The notes: generated by a model not told the origin, from the sequence alone. A stretch of DNA of 64,000 bases from Rhizobium laguerreae (GCF_002008165.1 NZ_MRDM01000029.1:124001-188000); one strand, 5' to 3'; counted from the first letter of the stretch, positions 17,380-25,943 are shown. Program-made: numbers and translations.

Positions 17380-18138
17380 ATGACGGTGCATTTCATCGGC
17401 GCGGGGCCAGGTGCTGCGGATCTGATCACGGTGCGTGGCCGCGATCTGATCACCCAATGCCCTATCTGCCTTTATGCCGGCTCGATCGTCTCGCCCGAAC
17501 TGCTGCAATATTGTCCGCCGGGTGCGCGTATCGTCGATACGGCGTCGATGTCGCTCGACGAAATCGAGGCGGAATATCTTCGCGCCGCGGCCGCCGGCCA
17601 GGATGTCGCCCGGCTGCATTCCGGCGATCTCTCGGTCTGGAGTGCGGTCGCCGAGCAGGTGCGCCGGCTTCAAAAGCATGGCATAGACTATACGATGACG
17701 CCTGGTGTTCCAGCCTTTGCCGCTGCGGCCTCGGCGCTCGGCCGAGAGCTGACGATCCCGGCCGTAGCCCAAAGCCTGGTGCTCACCCGCGTATCCGGCC
17801 GCGCGTCACCGATGCCGAACGACGAGACCCTGGCGAAGTTCGGCGCGACGGGCGCCACGCTGGCGATCCATCTGGCAATCCACGCGCTGAAGCAAGTGGT
17901 CGAAGAGTTGACACCGCTTTACGGCGACGACTGCCCGGTCGCCATCGTCGTCAAGGCCTCCTGGCCGGACGAGCGCATTCTGCGCGGCACGCTTGCCGAT
18001 ATCGAAGCAAAGGTTGCGGCCGAACCGATCGAACGCACAGCGATCATATTCGTCGGCCCCTCGTTGGCAGTGGAAGATTTCCGCGAAAGCTCGCTCTATG
18101 ATCCGGCCTATCAGCGCCGGTTCAGAGGCAGGGAGTAA
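17380..18138 (+). CDS. cobM: Precorrin-4 C11-methyltransferase, CobM
   Basis: A 252-residue methyltransferase that converts precorrin-4 to precorrin-5. The motifs are FIGAGPGAADLITVRGRDLI, RLHSGDLSVWSAVAEQ, MTPGVPAFAAAASALG and VVKASWPDERILRGTL. It follows cobL after four bases and is the last gene of the block. With cobF-L it completes precorrin-2 to hydrogenobyrinic acid; cobA and the cobalt insertion genes are not in this window. Confidence 0.93.
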   Translation: MTVHFIGAGPGAADLITVRGRDLITQCPICLYAGSIVSPELLQYCPPGARIVDTASMSLDEIEAEYLRAAAAGQDVARLHSGDLSVWSAVAEQVRRLQKHGIDYTMTPGVPAFAAAASALGRELTIPAVAQSLVLTRVSGRASPMPNDETLAKFGATGATLAIHLAIHALKQVVEELTPLYGDDCPVAIVVKASWPDERILRGTLADIEAKVAAEPIERTAIIFVGPSLAVEDFRESSLYDPAYQRRFRGRE

Positions 18139-18146
18139 CCTCAGGC

Positions 18147-18172
18147 GATTGGCCGCGCCAGCGCGGCCAATC
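18147..18172 (+). terminator. Hairpin after cobM
   Basis: Perfect 11-bp inverted repeat GATTGGCCGCG/CGCGGCCAATC with a CCAG loop, 8 bases after the cobM stop. There is no following T-run, so it may be a transcript-end stabiliser rather than a classical terminator. Its arms resemble half of the parS-like site (TTGGCCGC), but with the four-base insertion it does not match GTTNNNNGCNNNNAAC. Confidence 0.5.
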
Positions 18173-18237
18173 GTGACAATCGTCCCCCGCCCAGCACCGA
18201 CACCAATGGCGGCATCAGGCGACGTTTCGCTCAGGTC

Positions 18238-19050
18238 TCAAACCCGCGCGCTGAGGTAATCCATGCTGGCACTAAGCGCACCGGCCGGGTCCTTGACTGC
18301 ATGAACTTCCGCTGCAAAGGGTTCAAAGGAGAATGCACCCTTATAACCCTCCAGCAGCAGCGCCCTGATCTGCCTGGCATTATCGATCCGGTCGTCGCCG
18401 TCCACGAGCACGCGATGGGAATCGCGCATATCGGCAACGGAAACGGAAGGATCGCTGACGCCGGAAATGTGCACGAGGCCGGTCAGTTGCGGAAAGGTCG
18501 GGGCTTCGCCAGCAAGATGATGGTGGAAGGTATCGTGGACGAGCCTGAAGGTCGATTCCGCGCCGAGCTCGCTAATTGCGTCGGCCGCCTCGGTCTTCGA
18601 GCGCAGCGAGCAGATCTCGAAACCGAGCGGCTCGACGAGACCGAGAATACCGGCTTCCTCGAGCATCGGCTTCAGCGCGGCCAGAGACTGGCGGAGATTG
18701 GCCTGCCGTTCGCCATCGGCGCAGCCCGTGCCGTCGTTCTTCGGAACGAGGACGAGCGCCTTGGCGCCGGACGCACCGGCATAATCGATCAGTTCCTGCG
18801 CTTCGGCGGCCCGGGTCGCGTTCCACTCATTGAAGCGCTGCAGGGCGTTGATCGAGATGATCGTCACCCCATGGCGGGCGGCCGCTTGCCTGATCACCTC
18901 GGGTTTGGTGCCGTCAAGGATGGCATTGCCGGAAAGGTCGTTGCGGATCTCGACGGCATCGATGCCGAGCGATCTGGCCAGCGCGAAAAAATCGTCGATG
19001 GCAAGCGACGGTGCGGCCATATGGTTGAGCGCAAAGCGGATCGAAGTCAT
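18238..19050 (-). CDS. IolI/MocC-like sugar phosphate isomerase/epimerase (TIM barrel)
   Basis: A 270-residue xylose-isomerase-like TIM barrel. Stretches such as IDAVEIRNDL, VTIISINALQRFNEWN, ALVLVPKND, LVEPLGFEICSLRSK, LVHDTFHHHLAG and GAFSFEPFA match the layout of 2-keto-myo-inositol isomerase (IolI) and rhizopine-catabolism MocC. Metal ligands are expected in the EP, HDTFHH and FEPF motifs. AGGAGGAGATACCGATC precedes the ATG, a strong ribosome site. It lies 161 bases downstream of the LacI-type regulator on the same strand. Nearby moc-like genes favour an inositol or methyl-inositol substrate, which is inference. Confidence 0.72.
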   Translation of the reverse strand: MTSIRFALNHMAAPSLAIDDFFALARSLGIDAVEIRNDLSGNAILDGTKPEVIRQAAARHGVTIISINALQRFNEWNATRAAEAQELIDYAGASGAKALVLVPKNDGTGCADGERQANLRQSLAALKPMLEEAGILGLVEPLGFEICSLRSKTEAADAISELGAESTFRLVHDTFHHHLAGEAPTFPQLTGLVHISGVSDPSVSVADMRDSHRVLVDGDDRIDNARQIRALLLEGYKGAFSFEPFAAEVHAVKDPAGALSASMDYLSARV

Positions 19051-19211
19051 GATCGGTATCTCCTCCTGATCTCCGCATCAGGGCGGAGCAGTCCTCGTGA
19101 ATGGGTCCGCGAATCTCTATCGGAATTCACGTCGCAATCCATCCGTCATCGCCGGCGCCCGCTTTCATTGCTGAGAGAATTTCGAACGGAATGATGGAAT
19201 TCCATCATTGC

Positions 19212-20240
19212 TTAGATGTTCTCCGAAATATGGATATCGAAAGGCAGGAAGAGCTGCCCGGGAACAGCCGTTTCGCCGTTTTCGATGGCGCCCGTCATCA
19301 GGATCATCAATTCCTTGCAGAGGGCGGGCAGGGGGGTGCCGATCGCCATGGCGACGATATCGTCGGCAAGACCTGCTTTGCTGTCGGGCGTCAGCTCGTT
19401 GACCACCAGGACGATTTTGCCGCCGACGCCTTCTTCGCGGAACGCCGAGATCGCCCCTTCCATGCCGCCGCCGCAGACATAGAGGCCGACGAGATCGGGA
19501 TGCTTCTGCAGCAGCGTCAACGTCGCCTCATGGGTGATCTCGGGGGTGTCCAGATTGATCAGCGTGTCGACGACATCGAACTCAGGCGCATTCTCGCGAA
19601 AATAGGAGCGGAAGCCGATTTCCCGCAGCTCATGTCCGTGGAACCGGTGGCTGCCGACGAAACAGGCGATCTTGCCAGGCCCGCGTGTGGTGCGCGCGAT
19701 CGTCCAGGCGGCGGTGCGCCCGACCTTGCGGTTGTTGACGCCGACATAGGCATTGCGCACGCCCGAGGCGAAATCGGAAAGCAGCGAGAAGACCGGTATC
19801 CCTTTGTCCTTCAGTTCTTCGATGGCGGTCGTGACCGCAGGGTAATCGGGGGCAACGAGCGCAACGGCCTGGTTGCGGGCACCGAGCGCCTTCAGCTTCT
19901 CGACGATCGCTGCCGGTGTCGAGGCCGAGGGAAAGTCGATCTGCGTCTGGATGCGCGCGCTCGTGACCGCGCGTGCTGCGGTTTCGATCTCACGCACGAA
20001 GCTCTGATAGAAGGGTTGCATCGGCTTCTGCAGCAGGAAGGCAAGCCTGTATTGCGGCAGATCCTCGAAGACGCGCTGTTTGATCAGCCCGACAGCGTGA
20101 TAGCCGATCGACTGTGCTGCATCATAGACCCGTCGCGCCGTTTCCTCGCGCACGCGGTGGCGGGCGTTGAGAACGCGGTCGACGGTGGCAACGCTGACGC
20201 CGGAGGCGCGGGCGAGATCGGAGATAGTGGGGCGGCGCAT
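19212..20240 (-). CDS. LacI-family transcriptional regulator
   Basis: A 342-residue regulator. The helix-turn-helix is at the extreme N terminus (TISDLARASGVSVATVDRVLNARHRVREETARRVYDAA), followed by a periplasmic-binding-protein-like ligand domain (YRLAFLLQKPMQPFYQSFVREIE ... LVGLYVCGGGMEGAISAF). The VATVDRVLN variant with a type-1 sugar-binding domain is typical of regulators of cyclitol or sugar catabolism in rhizobia. It is divergent from the hydroxylase operon and shares a 131-base control region with it. Confidence 0.88.
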   Translation of the reverse strand: MRRPTISDLARASGVSVATVDRVLNARHRVREETARRVYDAAQSIGYHAVGLIKQRVFEDLPQYRLAFLLQKPMQPFYQSFVREIETAARAVTSARIQTQIDFPSASTPAAIVEKLKALGARNQAVALVAPDYPAVTTAIEELKDKGIPVFSLLSDFASGVRNAYVGVNNRKVGRTAAWTIARTTRGPGKIACFVGSHRFHGHELREIGFRSYFRENAPEFDVVDTLINLDTPEITHEATLTLLQKHPDLVGLYVCGGGMEGAISAFREEGVGGKIVLVVNELTPDSKAGLADDIVAMAIGTPLPALCKELMILMTGAIENGETAVPGQLFLPFDIHISENI

Positions 20241-20290
20241 TGGCGTTCCTGATGGATTCGATCATGAATGCAAGCCAATCATGATGGCTT

Positions 20291-20307
20291 TTGATAGATT
20301 ATATCAA
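20291..20307. promoter_or_regulatory. Candidate operator in the LacI/hydroxylase divergent region
   Basis: TTGATA-GATTA-TATCAA is a perfect 6-bp-arm palindrome between the divergent regulator and hydroxylase genes, within an AT-rich stretch that could hold promoters. A second, weaker dyad (GCCAATCATGATGGC) lies just to its left near 20274-20288. Assignment to the LacI-type protein is inference from position. Confidence 0.4.
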
Positions 20308-20371
20308 GCCTGCATTGAGCGCTTTCCAAAGTCAACCTATTGTCCCAGTCAAGGGCAACGGGAGGCGGATC

Positions 20372-21460
20372 ATGGTGACCCAGACGAAGAAACGTGACTA
20401 CGACCTTCTTGGCGAAAGCGGCCGCACCGCCGTCGAGACGGGGCTGGCGGCCGCCGAATGGTATCACACCGACGTTGCGCGCAAGGAGATGAAGGCGCTG
20501 ATGCAGCGCTCCGACGCGCCGGCGATCCGTGACACGATCATCTGGCTCGGCAGCATGATGGTCCTTGCCGGGCTCGGCATTTATTTCTGGGGCTCATTGA
20601 TCGCGCTGCCCTTCTTCCTCGCCTATGGCGTGCTCTACGGCTCGGCCTCCGACAGTCGTTGGCACGAATGCGGCCATGGCACCGCCTTCAAGACTCGCTG
20701 GATGAATGACGTGGTCTACCAGATCGCCTGCTTCATGATCATGCGCAATCCGGTGACCTGGCGCTGGAGCCATGCGCGCCACCACACCGATACGGTGATC
20801 GTCGGCCGCGATCCCGAGATCGCCGTGATGCGGCCGCCTGATCTGTTGCGGCTGGTGCTTAATTTCTTCGGCATCCTCGACGTCTGGTATGCGGTCGTCG
20901 ACATGCTGCGCAATGCTTTCGGCGGCGTCAGCGCGGCGGAAAAGACTTTCATCCCGGAGATGGAGCAGCCGAAGGCGATCCGCATCGCCCGCATCTGGTT
21001 GGCAATCTATCTGGCCACGATCGCAGCCGCGATCGTCATGGGTTCGATCCTGCCGCTGATGCTGATCGGCCTGCCGCGCCTCTACGGCGCCTGGCACCAT
21101 GTGCTGACCGGACTGCTGCAGCATGGCGGCCTTGCCGACAACGTCATCGATCACCGGCTGAACAGCCGCACGGTCTATATGAACCCCATCAGCCGGTTCA
21201 TCTACTGGAACATGAACTACCACGTCGAACATCACATGTTTCCGATGGTGCCATATCACGCGCTGCCCCGGCTGCACGCGATGATCAAGCACGACCTGCC
21301 GGCGCCGAACCCGTCGATCTGGTCCGGCTATCGCGAGATGATACCGGCTTTCCTGCGCCAGCTGCGCAATGAGGATTATTTCCTGAAGCGCGAACTGCCG
21401 GCCACCGCACGGCCCTATCGCGAGGAATTCCACAACGAGCTGGCCCCGGCCGCGCAATAA
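20372..21460 (+). CDS. Fatty-acid-desaturase-family hydroxylase (MocD-like)
   Basis: A 362-residue integral-membrane di-iron enzyme. The three histidine boxes are HECGH, HARHH and HVEHH, with transmembrane helices around TIIWLGSMMVLAGLGIYFW and AIYLATIAAAIVMGSILP. Start ATG 20372 is set by GGAGG 7 bases upstream; the open frame extends 27 codons further but through the control region. It is followed by a Rieske ferredoxin and a ferredoxin reductase, so it has its own electron chain. This hydroxylase-ferredoxin-reductase trio matches MocDEF, which O-demethylates 3-O-methyl-scyllo-inosamine. The real substrate here is unknown. Confidence 0.8.
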   Translation: MVTQTKKRDYDLLGESGRTAVETGLAAAEWYHTDVARKEMKALMQRSDAPAIRDTIIWLGSMMVLAGLGIYFWGSLIALPFFLAYGVLYGSASDSRWHECGHGTAFKTRWMNDVVYQIACFMIMRNPVTWRWSHARHHTDTVIVGRDPEIAVMRPPDLLRLVLNFFGILDVWYAVVDMLRNAFGGVSAAEKTFIPEMEQPKAIRIARIWLAIYLATIAAAIVMGSILPLMLIGLPRLYGAWHHVLTGLLQHGGLADNVIDHRLNSRTVYMNPISRFIYWNMNYHVEHHMFPMVPYHALPRLHAMIKHDLPAPNPSIWSGYREMIPAFLRQLRNEDYFLKRELPATARPYREEFHNELAPAAQ

Positions 21461-21481
21461 AGACAATCGAGGGAGGACAAG

Positions 21482-21796
21482 ATGAGCGGAAATTGGATCC
21501 AGGTCTGCGACAAGGACGAGATCGACGAAGAGGATGTCATCCGCTTCGATCACGACGGGCGCACTTTCGCGGTCTACCGCAGCCCGGACGATGAGTTCTT
21601 CGCGACCGACGGGCTCTGCACGCATGAACATATCCATCTCGCCGACGGGCTTGTCATGGATGAAATCATCGAATGTCCGAAGCATAATGGCCGCTTCAAC
21701 TACAAGACGGGCGAAGCCAAGGGTGCGCCGGTCTGCGTCAATCTCAAGACCTATCCCGTCAAGATCGAAGACGGTGCCGTCTTCATCTCGCTCTGA
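21482..21796 (+). CDS. Rieske [2Fe-2S] ferredoxin (MocE-like)
   Basis: A 104-residue soluble Rieske-type ferredoxin. The cluster ligands are CTH (near residue 42) and CPKH (near 62), separated by the usual 17 residues. GGGAGGACAAG precedes the ATG. It should carry electrons from the reductase encoded next to the desaturase-like hydroxylase encoded upstream; all three genes are closely spaced and co-directional. Confidence 0.9.
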   Translation: MSGNWIQVCDKDEIDEEDVIRFDHDGRTFAVYRSPDDEFFATDGLCTHEHIHLADGLVMDEIIECPKHNGRFNYKTGEAKGAPVCVNLKTYPVKIEDGAVFISL

Positions 21797-21806
21797 GGGG
21801 ACAGGC

Positions 21807-23033
21807 ATGGTTCATTTCGTCATCCTGGGCGCTGGCGAATGCGGTGCGCGCGCTGCCTTCGCCTTGCGGGAAAAGGGCTTTGCCGGCGAGATAACGCTGG
21901 TTGGCGCCGAGCCGCTTCCGCCCTATGAACGGCCGCCGCTTTCGAAGGCCGGCCCCGCCGATGCAAGCGATCCGAAATTCATCGCCGCGGCGGAAAAATA
22001 TATCGAAAACGGCATCCGGCTGCTGACCGGCGTGGAGGCCAGAGATTTCGATCCCTCATCCAGGATCGTCACGCTTTCGGACGGTACCGTGCTTTCCTAC
22101 GACAAGCTTCTGCTTGCGACGGGTGCCGCCGCGCGGTCGTTCCCCGGCGCGGCGCGGGGCAGCCCGCATATTCGCGCGCTGAGGACGCATCACGATGCGG
22201 CGGCGCTGCGCGAAGCAATGAAGCCTGGACAGCATATCGCCATTATCGGCGGCGGGTTCATCGGACTGGAACTTGCGGCAACGGCGCGGCTGCTTGGCGC
22301 CGAGGTCACCGTCATCGAAGGGCTGGAACGCGTGCTGAAGCGTGGCGTGCCGGAAGAGATCGCCCTTATGCTCACCGAGCGCCATCGCGCTGAAGGCGTC
22401 GATATCCGCTGCGGCGTCTCCATCGAGGCGCTGATCGAGGAAAGCGGAAAAGCCCTGATCCGATTGTCGACCGGCGAGGTGATCGAAGCCGATCTCGTCC
22501 TTGTCGGCATCGGTGCACGGCCGAATGTCGAGATCGCCGAAAGAGCGGGCCTCACCATCGACAACGGCATTGCCGTCGACACCTATCTCCAGACCTCCGC
22601 ACCGGATGTCTTTGCGGCCGGCGATTGCTGCTCCTTTCCGCTGTCGATCTATGGCGGCCGGCGGGTGCGGCTCGAATCCTGGCGCAATGCCCAGGAGCAG
22701 GGCACATTGGCCGCGGCCAACATGCTCGGCCTCAACGAGGCCGTTTCGGCCGTGCCGTGGTTCTGGTCGGATCAATACGACATGACGCTGCAGATATCAG
22801 GCCTTGCCGAAGGGGCTATCACGCATCAGCGCCGCGAACTCGGCGCAGGCGCCTTCATTCTCTTCCATCTCGACGCCGGCGGACGATTGATCGCTGCAAG
22901 CGGCATCGGGCCGGGCAATGCGGTAGCACGCGACATCAGGCTCGCCGAAATGCTGATCGCAGCGCGCGCCCATCCGAACCCGGCAGCACTCGCGGCCAGC
23001 GACATCAAGCTGAAATCCCTGCTGGCCGCCTGA
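21807..23033 (+). CDS. FAD-dependent ferredoxin reductase (MocF-like)
   Basis: A 408-residue pyridine-nucleotide:disulfide-type reductase. The FAD-binding FVILGAGECGARAAFAL motif is at the N terminus, the second dinucleotide site IIGGGFIGLELAATARLLGAEVT is near residue 145, and TSAPDVFAAGDC lies before the C-terminal domain. Start ATG 21807 follows GAGGGGACAGGC and sits 10 bases after the ferredoxin stop. The product should reduce the Rieske ferredoxin with NAD(P)H. The gene contains a 15-of-16 match to the parS-like palindrome. Confidence 0.88.
   Translation: MVHFVILGAGECGARAAFALREKGFAGEITLVGAEPLPPYERPPLSKAGPADASDPKFIAAAEKYIENGIRLLTGVEARDFDPSSRIVTLSDGTVLSYDKLLLATGAAARSFPGAARGSPHIRALRTHHDAAALREAMKPGQHIAIIGGGFIGLELAATARLLGAEVTVIEGLERVLKRGVPEEIALMLTERHRAEGVDIRCGVSIEALIEESGKALIRLSTGEVIEADLVLVGIGARPNVEIAERAGLTIDNGIAVDTYLQTSAPDVFAAGDCCSFPLSIYGGRRVRLESWRNAQEQGTLAAANMLGLNEAVSAVPWFWSDQYDMTLQISGLAEGAITHQRRELGAGAFILFHLDAGGRLIAASGIGPGNAVARDIRLAEMLIAARAHPNPAALAASDIKLKSLLAA
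22706..22721. other. Near-perfect parS-like palindrome inside the reductase gene
   Basis: ATTGGCCGCGGCCAAC differs from the two repABC sites (9604, 10980) only in the first base and keeps the 14-bp palindromic core. It lies 11.7 kb from the nearer one, within coding sequence. It could be an outlying RepB site or chance. Confidence 0.4.
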
Positions 23034-23061
23034 GCTGCCGATATTTTCAAAGGAATTGATG

Positions 23062-23874
23062 ATGAAAAAACATAGACGCGCAACCGTCGCCGATCTGCTT
23101 TCGGAAAAAGGCAAGCGCCAGCTCACCATGCTGCGCGTCACCTCGCTGGAGGAGGCGGAAGCCGCCGAAAAGGCGGGGATCGACATCGTCTCCGTGCCGC
23201 CCTCGCTGCTCGGCCCCGTCTTTCGCGAAGCCGCCCCCACTCCCTTTGCCATTCCGGGGCTCGAATATGGCGACCATGTCTCGGCCGAGGATTATCTGCG
23301 TGCTGCCTTCGCGGCACTGAAGGCCGGCGGCGACGCGGTCTATTGCGCCGCAAGTCTGCAGACGATCCGGCGCATGCGGGACGAGGGCATCCCCGTCTGC
23401 GGCCATCTCGGACTGATCCCTTCGAAGGCGACCTGGACCGGCGGCTTCCGCGCCGTCGGCAAGACGGCGGCGAGTGCGGCCGAAATCTGGCGGCAGACCA
23501 AGGCGCTGGAAGAGGCCGGCGCCTTCGCCGCCGAAATCGAAGTCGTCCCAGGGGAGGTCGCTGCCGCGATCAGCAGCAACACCTCGATGCTGATGATCTC
23601 CATGGGGGCAGGCAGTGGCTGCGACGCCCAATATCTCTTCGCCGACGACGTGCTCGGCGCCAATCGCGGCCACTATCCGCGCCATGCCAAGGTCTATCGC
23701 GACTTTGCCGCCGAACACGATCGGCTGCAGCGCGAGCGCATCGCCGCCTTCATGGAATTTGCCGAGGATGTCCGGACCGGCACCTATCCGGAAAAGCGCC
23801 ATCTCGTCGGTATCGACGACGCGGAACTGGAGGTCTTCATGCAGCGGCTGAAAAGCGGGACGGGCAATAGCTGA
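23062..23874 (+). CDS. PanB-like protein (ketopantoate hydroxymethyltransferase family, altered active site)
   Basis: About 270 residues with a PanB-type TIM barrel. GIPVCGHLGLIPS, KALEEAGAFAAEIEVVPGEVAAAIS and MGAGSGCDAQYLFADDVLG match the C-terminal two thirds of 3-methyl-2-oxobutanoate hydroxymethyltransferase. The position of the usual metal-binding GDSLG reads PPSLLG, and the second Asp motif (DLPF) reads CAASLQ. The canonical magnesium ligands therefore seem to be missing, and the reaction may differ. AAAGGA precedes the start; ATG 23062 or 23059 are equally possible. It follows the reductase by 28 bases, so it is probably in the same operon. Confidence 0.65.
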   Translation: MKKHRRATVADLLSEKGKRQLTMLRVTSLEEAEAAEKAGIDIVSVPPSLLGPVFREAAPTPFAIPGLEYGDHVSAEDYLRAAFAALKAGGDAVYCAASLQTIRRMRDEGIPVCGHLGLIPSKATWTGGFRAVGKTAASAAEIWRQTKALEEAGAFAAEIEVVPGEVAAAISSNTSMLMISMGAGSGCDAQYLFADDVLGANRGHYPRHAKVYRDFAAEHDRLQRERIAAFMEFAEDVRTGTYPEKRHLVGIDDAELEVFMQRLKSGTGNS

Positions 23875-24005
23875 GAGCAACCGCGCGCTATTGCTTCGAT
23901 GATGTGGGAAGCGCCGCAAAGGCGCTTCCTCTCCATTGGCTTCCGTGCCGGCCTGTGTCAGGAATTATCCGTTCGATTCATTCGGAACGGAGTATTCGGT
24001 CCCCT

Positions 24006-24902
24006 GTGACGATCGGGTTTGCGCATGCGGAATTGATTGCGGTGCTCGTCGCGGTGACGGGGGACGAGCCGCGCGTGATGACAATCCGTTCCGGCAATGC
24101 GTTGCCGTCGGGGCCTTTCGAGATGGGGCATCGAACCCTGCAATCGGGCCTGCGCGAATGGGTGCAGGAGCAGACGGAACATCCCGTCGGCTATCTCGAA
24201 CAGCTCTATACCTTCGCCGACCGCGACCGGAACAACGACATTCCAGGTGGGCGGACGATCTCGATCAGCTATCTCGGCCTCGTCAACGAGCAGTCCGGCG
24301 CCGGCCGGCCGGGATGGCACGGCTGGTACGAATATTTCCCCTGGGAAGACCATCGGCAGGGCCGACCCGTCGTGCTTGACGAGATCATGGCGCGCCTAAG
24401 GAGCTGGGCCGATGCCGATCCGGCAAGGCGCGACCATCGCCACCGCCGGGCGGATTTCACCTTCGGCCTCGACGGCGGCGGCTGGAACGAGGATCTGGCC
24501 CTGCAGCGCTACGAACTGCTTTACGAGGCGGGGCTCGTCTCGGAAGCCGGATGCGGGGCGGAGGCCAATCTCGGTCGGGCAATGTTTGCCGATCATCGCC
24601 GTATTCTGGCAACCGGGATTGCCCGGCTGCGCGCGAAGATCAAATACCGCCCCGTCGTCTTCGAGCTGATGCCGGAGTGTTTTACCCTGTTGAGGCTCCA
24701 GCGCACCATCGAAGCCTTGGCCGGGTTGACGCTGCACAAGCAGAACTTCCGCCGCCTCATCGAACAGCAGGATCTCGTCGAGGAAACCGGCGGAACCGAA
24801 AGCGAAACCGGCGGCCGGCCGGCCAAGCTTTTCCGCTTTCGCCACACCGTGCTCGAAGAACGAGCGCTGGCAGGAACGAAATTACCGCTCGCCCGCAATT
24901 GA
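24006..24902 (+). CDS. nrtR: NrtR-like NUDIX-domain regulator of NAD synthesis
   Basis: About 298 residues. The N-terminal half is NUDIX-like (IAVLVAVTGDEPRVMTIRSG...LPSGPFEMGHRTLQSGLREWVQEQTEHPVGYLEQLYTFADRDR) without an intact NUDIX catalytic box. The C-terminal half is a winged helix (FTLLRLQRTIEALAGLTLHKQNFRRLIEQQDLVEE...GRPAKLFRFR). This is the NrtR architecture, which senses NAD metabolites and represses NAD genes. The gene lies just upstream of nadABC in the same direction. GTG 24006 is the best guess for the start; the frame is open back to GTG 23904. Confidence 0.8.
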   Translation: MTIGFAHAELIAVLVAVTGDEPRVMTIRSGNALPSGPFEMGHRTLQSGLREWVQEQTEHPVGYLEQLYTFADRDRNNDIPGGRTISISYLGLVNEQSGAGRPGWHGWYEYFPWEDHRQGRPVVLDEIMARLRSWADADPARRDHRHRRADFTFGLDGGGWNEDLALQRYELLYEAGLVSEAGCGAEANLGRAMFADHRRILATGIARLRAKIKYRPVVFELMPECFTLLRLQRTIEALAGLTLHKQNFRRLIEQQDLVEETGGTESETGGRPAKLFRFRHTVLEERALAGTKLPLARN

Positions 24903-24904
24903 CA

Positions 24905-24957
24905 TATGCTCATCGTGAGAATATCTCTTTGCCTAGGATATGCTCAAAGAGAGCATA
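24905..24957 (+). promoter_or_regulatory. Two candidate NrtR operators before nadA
   Basis: TATGCTC-N5-GAGCATA (24939-24957) is a perfect dyad. TATGCTC-N5-GAGAATA (24905-24923) is the same motif with one mismatch. Their centres are 34 bp apart, and they fill the whole gap between the nrtR stop and the nadA ribosome site AGGAG (24961). Repression of nadABC by NrtR at these sites is inference from position and symmetry. Confidence 0.65.
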
Positions 24958-24971
24958 ATTAGGAGCCGGTC

Positions 24972-25943
24972 ATGAACCACCCTGTTTCCGCATCCTCGCT
25001 CTACGAGCGCGTCAGCCGCGTCATTCCCAAAGCCGAATGGATGACGTTCGAAAATGACGTCGACGCGATCCTCGAGCTCAAGCGCCGCCGCAACGCCGTC
25101 ATTCTCGCGCACAACTATCAGACACCGGAAATCTTCCACGGCGTGGCCGATATCGTCGGCGACAGCCTGGCGCTGGCCCGCAAAGCAATCGAGGTCGATG
25201 CCGATGTCATCGTGCTTGCCGGCGTGCATTTCATGGCCGAGACCGCCAAGCTGCTGAACCCCGAGAAAACCGTGCTGATCCCCGATCTCGGCGCCGGCTG
25301 TTCGCTGGCGGATTCGATCACGCCCGAGGATATCGCGCTGCTGCGCCAGGCTCATCCCGGCGTGCCCATCGTCACCTATGTCAACACCTCGGCCGCGGTA
25401 AAGGCTGCCTCCGACATCTGCTGCACCTCGGGCAATGCCAAGCAGGTGGTTGAATCGCTCGGCGTGCCGAAGGTGCTGATGATCCCGGACGAATATCTGG
25501 CGCGCAATGTCGCCCGCGAGACTGATGTCGAGATCATCGCCTGGCACGGCCATTGCGAGGTGCATGAACTCTTCACCGCCGAGGACGTTCGCCAGCTGCG
25601 CGAAAACCATCCGGGCGTCACCGTGCTCGCCCATCCCGAATGCCCGCCCGAGGTGGTGGCCGAAGCCGATTTCGCCGGCTCCACCGCTGTCATGTCGGAT
25701 TATGTCGGCAGCCAGAAACCGGCGCGCGTCGTGCTGCTTACCGAATGCTCGATGAGCGACAATGTCGCCGTGCACCATCCCGATGTCGAATTCATTCGTC
25801 CCTGCAATCTCTGCCCGCATATGAAGCGGATCACGCTGGCCAATATCCGCGCGGCACTCGAGGAAAACCGCCACGAGGTCATCGTCGATCCGGCGATCGC
25901 GGTGGCCGCGCGGCGCGCCGTCGAGAGGATGCTGGCGATATGA
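24972..25943 (+). CDS. nadA: Quinolinate synthase A, NadA
   Basis: A 323-residue [4Fe-4S] enzyme that condenses iminoaspartate with dihydroxyacetone phosphate to quinolinate. The motifs are ILAHNYQTPEIFHGVADIVGDSLALA, VIVLAGVHFMAETAKLL, IPDLGAGCSLADSI, VTYVNTSAAVKAASDICCTS, HGHCEVHELF, LLTECSMSDNVA and FIRPCNLCPHMKRITLANI, with cluster cysteines spread over these blocks. Its TGA overlaps the nadB ATG, so nadA and nadB are translationally coupled. Confidence 0.95.
   Translation: MNHPVSASSLYERVSRVIPKAEWMTFENDVDAILELKRRRNAVILAHNYQTPEIFHGVADIVGDSLALARKAIEVDADVIVLAGVHFMAETAKLLNPEKTVLIPDLGAGCSLADSITPEDIALLRQAHPGVPIVTYVNTSAAVKAASDICCTSGNAKQVVESLGVPKVLMIPDEYLARNVARETDVEIIAWHGHCEVHELFTAEDVRQLRENHPGVTVLAHPECPPEVVAEADFAGSTAVMSDYVGSQKPARVVLLTECSMSDNVAVHHPDVEFIRPCNLCPHMKRITLANIRAALEENRHEVIVDPAIAVAARRAVERMLAI

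Noticed and set aside
18147..18172. Fourth parS-like site after cobM
   Set aside because: The arms contain TTGGCCGC, but the centre is expanded by four bases, so GTTNNNNGCNNNNAAC is not met; better explained as a transcript-end hairpin.
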